This document shows positions 7,679-15,142 of a DNA stretch of 64,000 nt, in pieces. The position numbers were made by a program, and so were the translations under genes. The notes under the pieces are model-generated. The model worked only from the letters and a program-made list of their open reading frames with translations, was not told the origin of the DNA and ran no database searches. How positions within the stretch are numbered: position 1 is the stretch's first letter; every line of letters starts with the position of its first letter. This stretch comes from Mucilaginibacter sabulilitoris (GTDB lineage Bacteria; Bacteroidota; Bacteroidia; Sphingobacteriales; Sphingobacteriaceae): contig NZ_CP139558.1 of NCBI RefSeq assembly GCF_034262375.1, positions 6,820,001 through 6,884,000 on the forward strand, written 5' to 3'.

Positions 7679-8101
7679 TTATGCTTCTACGTAATCCCTA
7701 CGTACTATAAATCTGGTTTGTACCGGAAGTTTTTGAGCTGCAAGGCGTAAGGCCTCTTTAGCAACGTCCAAAGGCACGCCTTCGGCTTCAAAAATGATCC
7801 TTCCGGGGCGTACTACCGCAACCCAGTATTCAGGAGCACCTTTACCTTTACCCATACGTACCTCTGCTGGTTTTTTGGTTACAGGCTTGTCAGGGAATAT
7901 CCTGATCCATACCTGGCCTTCACGTTTCATAAAACGTGTTACAGCGATACGTGCAGCCTCGATCTGGCGGCTGGTAATCCAGGCCGCTTCGAGTGATTTT
8001 ATACCGAAAGATCCGAATGAAAGTTCTGCACCACGGGTGGCTAAACCTTTCATCCTGCCTTTTTGCATCTTTCTGAACTTCGTTCTTTTTGGCTGTAGCA
8101 T
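7679..8101 (-). CDS. rplP: 50S ribosomal protein L16
   Basis: A 50S protein of 140 residues near the A-site tRNA elbow. MLQPKRTKFRKMQKGRMKG, ITSRQIEAARIAVTRFMKRE, WIRIFPDKPVTKKPAEVRMG and GKGAPEYWVAVVRPGRIIFE are signature stretches. It lies 48 bp after rpsC. Confidence 0.97.
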   Translation of the reverse strand: MLQPKRTKFRKMQKGRMKGLATRGAELSFGSFGIKSLEAAWITSRQIEAARIAVTRFMKREGQVWIRIFPDKPVTKKPAEVRMGKGKGAPEYWVAVVRPGRIIFEAEGVPLDVAKEALRLAAQKLPVQTRFIVRRDYVEA

Positions 8102-8149
8102 TTTCTTAAGCTTTTATATCGTTACGATATCTTTCTTCTACTTTAATTA

Positions 8150-8410
8150 TTATCTCTTTCCCGGGCCACCTGGACGGTTACCACCGCCTGGGCGATTTCC
8201 ACCCTGACCACCCGGACGGTTACCACCGCCACGAGGACCATTGTTGCCACCCGGACCACCACGACGGTCACCGCCTGGTTTCCTGTCGCCTCTGCGCTCG
8301 CCGCCACGTTCACCACCGCGTTGGTTGTCACGTCCGCCGAATGCCGGAGCACCGTCTGGACGACCACCTTTACCGCTGTTGCTGCTTGTGCCGCCAATGT
8401 TTGGAGACAA
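8150..8410 (-). repeat. GC-rich internal repeat coding the RGG/GGNRPGG tail of S3
   Basis: The last 87 codons of rpsC form short imperfect tandem units coding GGNRPGG, RGGERGG and similar. The DNA is strongly G/C skewed compared with the AT-rich genes around it. Slippage-prone repeats of this type often vary in copy number between strains. Confidence 0.7.
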
Positions 8411-9043
8411 ATCACGTTTTCCGTAAACTTCGCCTTTGCAGATCCATACTTTAACACCTATTTTACCATAAGTAGTTAATGCTTCTGCCAGTGCATAGTC
8501 AATATCGGCACGGAAAGTATGCAAAGGAATTCTTCCTTCTTTATATTGTTCGCTACGTGCCATCTCGGCACCGCCTAAACGGCCTGATGTCATTACTTTA
8601 ATTCCTTCAGCACCCATTCTCATGGTTGAAGCAATTGTTGTTTTCATGGCACGGCGGAAAGAGATACGTGCTTCCAGTTGTTTCGCGATACCTTCTGCTA
8701 CTAACTGAGCATCAAGTTCCGGACGCTTGATCTCGAATATGTTAATCTGAACTTCTTTTTTGGTAAGTTTCTTTAACTCTTCTTTGATCTTGTCAACTTC
8801 CTGGCCACCTTTACCTATCACAATACCCGGACGGGCAGTGTGGATAGTTACGGTAATGCGTTTTAAAGTACGTTCAATTACCACTTTTGATACACCACCT
8901 TTAGCAATACGAGCTGAAAGGTATTTGCGGATCTTTTCGTCTTCAACTAATTTGTCGGAGTAGTTGTTGCCACCGAACCAATTAGAATCCCAACCTCTGA
9001 TGATTCCTAATCTGTTACCTATTGGATGTGCTTTCTGTCCCAT
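8150..9043 (-). CDS. rpsC: 30S ribosomal protein S3 with long Gly/Arg-rich C-terminal tail
   Basis: A 30S protein at the mRNA entry channel. Residues 1-110 hold the N-terminal domain and KH domain (RPGIVIGKGGQEVDKIKEEL at 71-90). Residues 111-211 are the S3 C-terminal domain, ending GKIGVKVWICKGEVYGKRD. After that comes a tail of about 86 residues made almost only of G, R, N, P and D (RGGERGGERRGDRKPGGDRRGG, then GGNRPGG repeats), total 297 residues. E. coli S3 has 233, from memory. The tail reads like an RNA-binding RGG-box disordered region. The frame is open to the stop and the tail is in the same frame, so a frameshift is not needed to explain it. Confidence 0.96.
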   Translation of the reverse strand: MGQKAHPIGNRLGIIRGWDSNWFGGNNYSDKLVEDEKIRKYLSARIAKGGVSKVVIERTLKRITVTIHTARPGIVIGKGGQEVDKIKEELKKLTKKEVQINIFEIKRPELDAQLVAEGIAKQLEARISFRRAMKTTIASTMRMGAEGIKVMTSGRLGGAEMARSEQYKEGRIPLHTFRADIDYALAEALTTYGKIGVKVWICKGEVYGKRDLSPNIGGTSSNSGKGGRPDGAPAFGGRDNQRGGERGGERRGDRKPGGDRRGGPGGNNGPRGGGNRPGGQGGNRPGGGNRPGGPGKR

Positions 9044-9049
9044 TTCAAA

Positions 9050-9478
9050 TTAATTGTTATCGTTTTTACTATCCACAATCAGTGTTACGTGGTTTGAACG
9101 TTTACGGATACGGTATCCTCTTCCTTGCGGAGCAGGACGTAACCTTTTTAGCTGACGACCGCCACCTACTGAAACTTCTTTCACAAATAAAGCGCTGTCT
9201 TCAACACGTTTACCTTCGTTTTTTGCTTCCCAGTTTTTGATGGCTGATAACAAAAGTTTCTCTACACGAATAGCAGCTTCCTTGTTAGTATATTTTAATA
9301 TGTACAACGCTTTCTCAACGTTTTCACCACGGATCAGATCAACCACCAAACGCATTTTGCGTGGTGAAGTTGGACAGTCCTGTAATTTAGCAACTGAAGC
9401 TCCGCCAACCTGGGCTTTTGCAGCTTCTTTTTGTTGCCTGATCAATACAGACTTTTTAATTTTTGTTGTTGCTTCCAT
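9050..9478 (-). CDS. rplV: 50S ribosomal protein L22
   Basis: A 50S protein that lines the exit tunnel with its long beta-hairpin, 142 residues. CPTSPRKMRLVVDLIRGENVEKAL and RLRPAPQGRGYRIRKRSNHVTLIV (tunnel hairpin and C-terminal strand) are diagnostic. The N terminus carries about 25 extra residues compared with E. coli (MEATTKIKKSVLIRQQKEAAKAQ). It lies 6 bp after rpsS and 6 bp before rpsC. Confidence 0.96.
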   Translation of the reverse strand: MEATTKIKKSVLIRQQKEAAKAQVGGASVAKLQDCPTSPRKMRLVVDLIRGENVEKALYILKYTNKEAAIRVEKLLLSAIKNWEAKNEGKRVEDSALFVKEVSVGGGRQLKRLRPAPQGRGYRIRKRSNHVTLIVDSKNDNN

Positions 9479-9484
9479 TGCCTG

Positions 9485-9751
9485 TTATTTTTTCTTTTCT
9501 GCGTGACCGCGGAATGTACGGGTTGGAGCAAATTCTCCCAACTTGTGACCAACCATGTTTTCTGTTACGTACACAGGGATAAACTTGTTACCGTTGTGTA
9601 CTGCGAATGTGTGACCAACGAAATCAGGAGAGATCATGGAACGACGTGACCATGTTTTTACAACTGATTTTTTGCTTGATTCATTCAAGGTAAGAACTTT
9701 TCTTTCCAGGTTATGATCAATATAAGGTCCTTTTTTAATTGAACGTGCCAT
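9485..9751 (-). CDS. rpsS: 30S ribosomal protein S19
   Basis: A 30S head protein of 88 residues. MARSIKKGPYIDHNLERKVL, TWSRRSMISPDFVGHTFAVHNG and KLGEFAPTRTFRGH are signature stretches. The start overlaps the rplB stop by 1 bp. Confidence 0.97.
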   Translation of the reverse strand: MARSIKKGPYIDHNLERKVLTLNESSKKSVVKTWSRRSMISPDFVGHTFAVHNGNKFIPVYVTENMVGHKLGEFAPTRTFRGHAEKKK

Positions 9752-10578
9752 TATTTTTTCCTTCTTTCAATGATATAACGATCCGACCCTTTTTTCTTGT
9801 CACGGGTTTTGTAGCCTTTAGCTAACAAACCTTTACGTGAGCGTGGATGACCACCTGAGGCTCTACCCTCACCACCACCCATAGGGTGATCTACCGGGTT
9901 CATGGCAACACCACGAACACGCGGCCTGCGGCCTAACCAGCGTTTGCGACCTGCTTTACCTAATACCGCGTTTGCTTTTTCACCATTTGAAACGGTACCG
10001 ATAGTTGCCAAACAAGTTGACAGTATCATACGTGTTTCGCCTGAAGGCAATTTGATGATAGCATATTTACCATCGCGTGCTGAAAGCTGAGCATAAGTAC
10101 CAGCGCTGCGGGCAATAACACCACCCTGGCCTGGGTTTAACTCAATATTGTGAATGATAGAACCTAACGGGATGTTTTTCAAAGGCATGGTATTACCAAC
10201 CTCTGGAGCAGCGCTCTCGCCAGATACAACTACCATACCAACTGTTAAGCCTTCCGGAGCTATCATATAACGTTTTTCACCATCAACAAAATGTAACAGT
10301 GCTATACGTGCAGAACGGTTAGGATCATACTCAATAGTTGCAACTTTTGCCGGGATATCAAACTTATTACGTTTAAAATCGATCAATCTGTATGACTGCT
10401 TATGACCACCACCTAAGTAGCGCATGGTCATTTTACCGCTGTTATTACGTCCGCCCGATCTTTTGTTGGCTGCTACAACCAACGATTTTTCAGGAACGTT
10501 TGTTGTAATATCTGAGTTAGATACATCAACTCTGAAACGGGTACCCGGAGTAACCGGTTTAAATCTCTTTACTGCCAT
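9751..10578 (-). CDS. rplB: 50S ribosomal protein L2
   Basis: A highly conserved 50S protein next to the peptidyl transferase centre, 275 residues. KRNKFDIPAKVATIEYDPNR, LKNIPLGSIIHNIELNPGQG and the C-terminal RGVAMNPVDHPMGGGEGR with the conserved His are present. It lies between rplW (8 bp) and rpsS (1-bp overlap). Confidence 0.98.
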   Translation of the reverse strand: MAVKRFKPVTPGTRFRVDVSNSDITTNVPEKSLVVAANKRSGGRNNSGKMTMRYLGGGHKQSYRLIDFKRNKFDIPAKVATIEYDPNRSARIALLHFVDGEKRYMIAPEGLTVGMVVVSGESAAPEVGNTMPLKNIPLGSIIHNIELNPGQGGVIARSAGTYAQLSARDGKYAIIKLPSGETRMILSTCLATIGTVSNGEKANAVLGKAGRKRWLGRRPRVRGVAMNPVDHPMGGGEGRASGGHPRSRKGLLAKGYKTRDKKKGSDRYIIERRKK

Positions 10579-10586
10579 CTCTTATA

Positions 10587-10877
10587 TTATATATTGCTGT
10601 AAAAATCAATTGTTTCGCCGTCCTTTAACGTAATGATCGCTTTTTTGTAAGTAGCTGAGCGGCCTTGTACGGCGCCTGCCTTAGTGTTGCGAGTTTTAAG
10701 TTTGCCGACGTATTTCATAGTGTTTACCGCCGTAACGTTAACACCATACATTGCCTCAATGGCGCCTTTAATCTGAATTTTGTTTGCTCTGTGATCAACT
10801 TTGAAAGCATAACGGTTAAGTTTCTCGGTTAATTGAGTTACTTTTTCAGTAAGTAGGGGTTTCTTTAAAATTTCCAT
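10587..10877 (-). CDS. rplW: 50S ribosomal protein L23
   Basis: A tunnel-exit protein of 96 residues that docks trigger factor and SRP. LKKPLLTEKVTQLTEKLNRY, FKVDHRANKIQIKGAIEAMY and VTAVNTMKYVGKLK are typical. It lies 6 bp after rplD and 8 bp before rplB. Confidence 0.96.
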   Translation of the reverse strand: MEILKKPLLTEKVTQLTEKLNRYAFKVDHRANKIQIKGAIEAMYGVNVTAVNTMKYVGKLKTRNTKAGAVQGRSATYKKAIITLKDGETIDFYSNI

Positions 10878-10883
10878 AATTAC

Positions 10884-11513
10884 TTAAGCTAATGCTTCCT
10901 CCAAAGTTTTTACAGCGCCTGTAGTTAATAACAGTTTGCCAGCATTTAACACATCATAAGTGTTTAACTGCTCAACTGAAATAACCTTAGTTTTCTTCAG
11001 GTTTCTGCTTGATAAATACACATTGTTATTTTCGGCGCCCGCAATTACCAATAATGTTTTATCATTAGTAACATTCAGGTCGGCCTGCATTTTAATGTAG
11101 TTTTTAGTTTTGATGGTATCAAAATTAAAATCTTCCAATACTAAAATGTTGTTATCTTTTGCTTTGTATGATAAAGCTGATTTACGGGCAAGTGATTTAA
11201 GTTTCTTGTTTAATTTGAAACTGTAATCGCGTGGTTGCGGGCCAAAAACACGGCCACCACCGTTAAACAACGGAGACTTTACGCTACCGGCACGGGCACC
11301 ACCTGTACCTTTTTGTTTATATAATTTGCGGGTTGAACCTGCAATTTCATTACGCTGTTTTGCTTTGTGTGTACCCTGACGCTGGTTAGCTAAAAACTGC
11401 TTAACATCAAGATAGATAGCGTGATCATTTGGCTCAATACCGAAAACCGACTCAGGAAGCTGCACCTTGGCACCTGTTTCTTTACCTGATACGTTTAATA
11501 CGTTAACTTCCAT
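10884..11513 (-). CDS. rplD: 50S ribosomal protein L4
   Basis: A 50S protein of 209 residues with a tunnel-reaching loop. GTHKAKQRNEIAGSTRKLYKQ, GTGGARAGSVKSPLFNGGG and RVFGPQPRDYSFKLNKK show the extended loop. The C-terminal globular part ends LLTTGAVKTLEEALA. In E. coli L4 represses its own operon, but no such leader structure could be confirmed here. It lies 1 bp after rplC. Confidence 0.97.
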   Translation of the reverse strand: MEVNVLNVSGKETGAKVQLPESVFGIEPNDHAIYLDVKQFLANQRQGTHKAKQRNEIAGSTRKLYKQKGTGGARAGSVKSPLFNGGGRVFGPQPRDYSFKLNKKLKSLARKSALSYKAKDNNILVLEDFNFDTIKTKNYIKMQADLNVTNDKTLLVIAGAENNNVYLSSRNLKKTKVISVEQLNTYDVLNAGKLLLTTGAVKTLEEALA

Positions 11514-11514
11514 C

Positions 11515-12132
11515 TTATTTATCCACTATTACGAATGAACCCTTAGCTCCGGGGATGGAACCTTTAACAACTAACAGATTCTGCTCGGCGTAAACTTTCA
11601 CAACTTGTAAGTTTTGAATTTTTACACGACCATTTCCGGTTTGACCCGCCATACGCATACCTTTAAATACACGAGATGGCCATGATGACGCACCTAAGGA
11701 ACCTGGCGCACGTAAACGATTGTGCTGACCGTGAGTTTGCATACCCACACCACCAAAACCGTGACGTTTTACCACACCCTGAAATCCTTTACCTTTTGAG
11801 GTACCAACCACATCCACATAATCGCCAACTTCAAAGATCTCCACAGTGATGCTATCACCTAAGTTTTTTTGATCTTCGAAAGTTTTGAATTCAACCAGTT
11901 TACGCTTTGGAGCAGTACCGGCTTTTTGGAAGTGACCTTTTAAAGGACCTGAGGTGTTTTTTTCCTTTTTGTCGCCATATGCCAGCTGTACAGCAGCATA
12001 CCCGTCTGTATCTACAGACTTAACTTGTGTTACCACGCAAGGGCCAGCTTCGATTACTGTGCAGGGAATATTCTTCCCTGTTTCGTCGAAAATGCTGGTC
12101 ATTCCTACTTTTTTACCAATAATTCCTGACAT
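11515..12132 (-). CDS. rplC: 50S ribosomal protein L3
   Basis: A 50S protein of 205 residues. SGIIGKKVGMTSIFDETGKN at the start, GTSKGKGFQGVVKRHGFGGV and MAGQTGNGRVKIQNLQVVKV are signature parts. It is the first gene of the block, and rpsJ (S10), which usually precedes it, is not present upstream. A good Bacteroidota promoter lies about 75-105 bp before the start. Confidence 0.97.
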   Translation of the reverse strand: MSGIIGKKVGMTSIFDETGKNIPCTVIEAGPCVVTQVKSVDTDGYAAVQLAYGDKKEKNTSGPLKGHFQKAGTAPKRKLVEFKTFEDQKNLGDSITVEIFEVGDYVDVVGTSKGKGFQGVVKRHGFGGVGMQTHGQHNRLRAPGSLGASSWPSRVFKGMRMAGQTGNGRVKIQNLQVVKVYAEQNLLVVKGSIPGAKGSFVIVDK

Positions 12133-12444
12133 TTCTTTAATTTGTTTGTGCCCATCGAAGCAGTAGGGCTTCGTTCAAGGCATATTATTCCCCCCGAAAG
12201 GGACGGCAAAGATAGAAATTTTGTATTAACTCTCAAATAGTTAGTGAATTATTTTTTAATATTTTTCCACAGCAGTTTTTAACAGCGCGTTTACCGGTAT
12301 TTAGCTGGGGGCTAAGCGCTTTAATTATTTATTAAAAAATATTGCAATAAGCCGTCAATAACAATACACTCGTATGGCGCAGGTTCTAAAATATTGCCGG
12401 CTTTTTTTTCCGCCTCAGGCTAAATATTTTTTTAAATTTATCTC
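12133..12444. other. 312-bp intergenic region between divergent rplC and the TonB-C gene
   Basis: The longest gene-free stretch of the window. It holds the rplC promoter (12207-12237) and an AT-rich remainder with no supported ORF. There is no rpsJ. A promoter for the plus-strand TonB-C gene must lie here, but I could not pick a convincing TTTG/TAnnTTTG pair. Confidence 0.6.
12207..12237 (-). promoter_or_regulatory. Promoter of the S10-spc ribosomal block
   Basis: On the minus strand, TTTG (12234-12237) is followed by exactly 19 bp and then TATCTTTG (12207-12214). This fits the Bacteroidota sigma-ABfr consensus TTTG-N19-TAnnTTTG without mismatch. Transcription would start near 12200, giving an rplC leader of about 65-70 nt. 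Confidence 0.8.
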
Positions 12445-13080
12445 ATGAAACCTTATTACATTCTGTTTATTGCCCTGCTTATTTCGGGATTAAGTTTTGC
12501 CCGTCCTGTTTTTAATACCGATACCGCAAAAAAGGCCCGGTTCGAAAATACTTATACAAGCATCGAATCTGTGCCCGAATACCCGGGAGGTATAACGGCC
12601 TTTGTTAACTATATCAGCCAAAACGTAAAATATCCGGATATTGCCCGTTTAATTGGCATCAACGGCAAGGTTGTTGTATCGTTTATAATAGATACAACCG
12701 GCAAGGTAACGGAAGTTATCCCACAAAACTGCATTGGCGCAGGTTGTGAAGCAGAAGCCGTAAATGTGTTGCAGAACTCAACACGCTGGAAACCTGGTGT
12801 ACAAAACAGCCGCCCGGTGCGTGTACAATATTCTATTCCCATTAGTTTCACTATAGAAAAAGGCGCTGTACAGATCAGCCAGCTAAAAGCTTCAAACTAT
12901 GGGTTTATTTTTGAAATAACAGGTAAGCGTTATACCATAGATGAAGCTGAGCAGTTATTGGGTAAGTCATTTCCATCTGACCAGGTGGAAATTGCGGAAC
13001 CTTATTACGACAGTGACCATGAAATGAAATTTCAGATGCCAGAAAAAAATGGTGTGTACTTATTGAAAATGAAATTTTAA
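12445..13080 (+). CDS. Secreted TonB C-terminal domain protein
   Basis: A 211-residue protein with a signal peptide (1-19, ending GLSFA) and a TonB C-terminal domain at about 44-136. It shows the usual marks: PEYPGG, VKYP (62-64), GKVVVSFIIDTTGKV (74-88), WKPG (115-118) and IPISF. True TonB has an uncleaved N-terminal anchor and a proline-rich linker to cross the periplasm; both are absent. It is therefore probably a periplasmic TonB-C-domain protein and not a full energy transducer. The last 75 residues match nothing I recognise. It is monocistronic, divergent from rplC. Confidence 0.75.
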   Translation: MKPYYILFIALLISGLSFARPVFNTDTAKKARFENTYTSIESVPEYPGGITAFVNYISQNVKYPDIARLIGINGKVVVSFIIDTTGKVTEVIPQNCIGAGCEAEAVNVLQNSTRWKPGVQNSRPVRVQYSIPISFTIEKGAVQISQLKASNYGFIFEITGKRYTIDEAEQLLGKSFPSDQVEIAEPYYDSDHEMKFQMPEKNGVYLLKMKF

Positions 13081-13135
13081 TAATGTAATTCCTAATTCAA
13101 ACATATAATTTATTATACCTATAGCTGCTTTCATA

Positions 13136-13912
13136 ATGAGAATGTTCCTTGCCGTTCTGCTCCTTACCATATTTACCAATTCCAAGCTTCAGGCACAGGC
13201 CCCCACAGTAGTTAACAACTTTATCAAAACCGTATATATAAATGGCCACGATAGCCTGCCTTATCGCCTTTTATATCCGGCTAACTATAATCCTCATAAG
13301 AAATACCCGCTTATACTTTTCCTGCATGGTGCAGGCGAACGCGGATCCGACAATGAAAAACAACTGGCAGTCATGCCTAAGGTTCTAACAGATTCATTGG
13401 GGCGTAAAAAATATGCGTGTTTCATTTTGGCCCCTCAATGCACAAGGAATGATGTTTGGGTTAAATTTCCCAATTTTCCTAAAATTCTTCAGGCTACCGA
13501 TGCCCCTACCCCAAGCGCCCGTAAAACTTTTGAATTATTAGATTCATTAATGTCGCAATTACCGCTCGACAAAAGGCGGATTTATATTACCGGGTATTCG
13601 ATGGGTGGCGAGGGCACGTTTGACTTTTTAATCCGTCGGCCCGGCTTATTTGCAGCTGCGGCCCCTGTATGTTCGGTATCTGATACATCAAAAGCCAAAC
13701 TGATAAGCAAAATACCAATATGGGCTTTCCACGGCGATCAGGATGATGTTAATGATGTAAAATATTCGCGAATGATGATCACCTGCCTTAAAAAGCATGG
13801 TAGTTCAGCTAAATATACGGAGTACCCGGGAGTTAAACATAACAGTTGGAGAAACGCCTATACCGAGCCGGAACTGTTTAAATGGATGTTTGCACAAAAA
13901 TTGCACGATTAG
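13136..13912 (+). CDS. Secreted alpha/beta-hydrolase (esterase / prolyl-oligopeptidase-like)
   Basis: A 258-residue exported hydrolase with a signal peptide at 1-20. It shows LPYRLLYPANY, an oxyanion-hole stretch FLHGAGERG (62-70), the nucleophile elbow GYSMGG with Ser155, an acid in HGDQDD (201-204) and His235 in GVKHNSW. This order and size fit the PHB-depolymerase/phospholipase-carboxylesterase-like group often annotated as predicted peptidase. The substrate is unknown. It is 55 bp after the TonB-C gene on the same strand, so co-transcription is possible. Confidence 0.8.
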   Translation: MRMFLAVLLLTIFTNSKLQAQAPTVVNNFIKTVYINGHDSLPYRLLYPANYNPHKKYPLILFLHGAGERGSDNEKQLAVMPKVLTDSLGRKKYACFILAPQCTRNDVWVKFPNFPKILQATDAPTPSARKTFELLDSLMSQLPLDKRRIYITGYSMGGEGTFDFLIRRPGLFAAAAPVCSVSDTSKAKLISKIPIWAFHGDQDDVNDVKYSRMMITCLKKHGSSAKYTEYPGVKHNSWRNAYTEPELFKWMFAQKLHD

Positions 13913-13959
13913 TTATTACAGTAATCTGGCTTGAGTTATTAAGTTACCGATGCCCCCGC

Positions 13960-14436
13960 CTATTTTTTGATAACAATAGTGATGTCCTTTGAATAATCTA
14001 CCGGGACATTCTTATTCACCTTCACCCGGCTCAAAGAAAGCGAGACACCGCAATCGGTAGTTGTACTTGTAATAGTACTGATCAACGTATCGGTTTTCAG
14101 ACCTTTAATTTTCACGAAACAAGTATCGGCCGTTTTGCCTTGCGGAATGGTATACACAAAATGATCAACACTACCTGAGTTTAGGTGATCTGGGGGAGAA
14201 AGGATATTTATTTTATTTAGTTTATCCCTGAACTCAACACTGATATCACTTAACGAATACTGCGGGCTGGCAGAAAAGAAAAGGTCATTCCCATTATTTT
14301 TATCAACCACCTGAAATTTAAAGGCCGGTTGTATCAATGCCACAGGTAAACAGCCTGATTTTTCCTTATTTTTTGAGCAGGACACGCAGGTTAATAAAAG
14401 GAGCAGCCCCACAAGGTATTGGTTTAAGTTTTTCAT
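13960..14436 (-). CDS. Small lipoprotein of unknown function
   Basis: A 158-residue protein with an SPII signal and lipobox (LLTCVSC, Cys20), so it is likely outer-membrane or periplasm anchored. The mature part is rich in beta-strand-like alternation and contains no motif I recognise. It is convergent with the esterase gene and isolated from others. Confidence 0.6.
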   Translation of the reverse strand: MKNLNQYLVGLLLLLTCVSCSKNKEKSGCLPVALIQPAFKFQVVDKNNGNDLFFSASPQYSLSDISVEFRDKLNKINILSPPDHLNSGSVDHFVYTIPQGKTADTCFVKIKGLKTDTLISTITSTTTDCGVSLSLSRVKVNKNVPVDYSKDITIVIKK

Positions 14437-14624
14437 ATGCTAATTATAAATCAGTGTGATAAAATCAGGGCCAAATCTTATTACCGTTACGCGTACAACC
14501 AATCAAATGCTACATCAACTTGTTTAAATTATAAGCTATTTCTTGTCGGAGATATAGATAAATAAAAATTGGACAGATTGTACCATTGATTTTCTTATAT
14601 TGTAATTTCACAATGCCCTGATAT

Positions 14625-15092
14625 ATGAAGATTATAACCCAGACATTATTAACAGACCTTCAAAAGGAAAGCGTCTGCAAGTTATGGAATGAAGAATATC
14701 CCCGAAACCTACAATACAAAACTATATCAGAATTTGACGGGTATTTAAATGAACTTTCAGAGAAGAAGCATTACCTGTTAATTACCGAGCAAGAAATTAT
14801 GGCAGCATGGGCCGTTACATTTAAACGTGATAATGAAAAATGGTTTGCGATAATAATAAATAGCACGCTTCATGGAAGGGGGTATGGAACTGCAATTCTG
14901 AACGAAATTAAAAAAGAAGAGCAACATTTAGCCGGATGGGTAATAGATCACGAAAAAGATTTAAAGGTAAATGGAGATAAATATCACTCGCCATTAACTT
15001 TCTATACAAAAAACAACTTCAATATCCTTCCGGATAGCCGTATTGAATCCGAAAAAATTTCAGCGGTAAAAATTTCTTGGGAGAAAGAATAA
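14625..15092 (+). CDS. GNAT-family N-acetyltransferase
   Basis: A 155-residue acetyl-CoA-dependent acyltransferase by fold. The acetyl-CoA pyrophosphate loop, HGRGYGTAIL at 83-92 (R/QxxGxG/A), is clear and follows the beta-strand WFAIIINSTL. The N-terminal part fits GNAT motif C/D. The substrate is unknown. The gene is alone on the plus strand and convergent with the tyrA-like gene, 50 bp apart. Confidence 0.75.
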   Translation: MKIITQTLLTDLQKESVCKLWNEEYPRNLQYKTISEFDGYLNELSEKKHYLLITEQEIMAAWAVTFKRDNEKWFAIIINSTLHGRGYGTAILNEIKKEEQHLAGWVIDHEKDLKVNGDKYHSPLTFYTKNNFNILPDSRIESEKISAVKISWEKE

Positions 15093-15142
15093 ATAATTTA
15101 CATCTGCATATTGGTGAACAGATTGCATTTTTTACCCGGCAA

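Noticed and set aside
8150..8410. Possible CRISPR-like or minisatellite array in rpsC
   Set aside because: Units are short, imperfect and in frame with S3; no spacers or cas genes.
8143..8457. 104-residue ORF and plus-strand Pro-rich ORF in the rpsC tail
   Set aside because: Alternative frames of the repetitive GC-rich rpsC tail; low-complexity peptides only.
12340..12420. Possible terminator AAGCCG...CGGCTTTTTTTT before the TonB-C gene
   Set aside because: The loop would be over 40 nt and no gene ends there on the plus strand.
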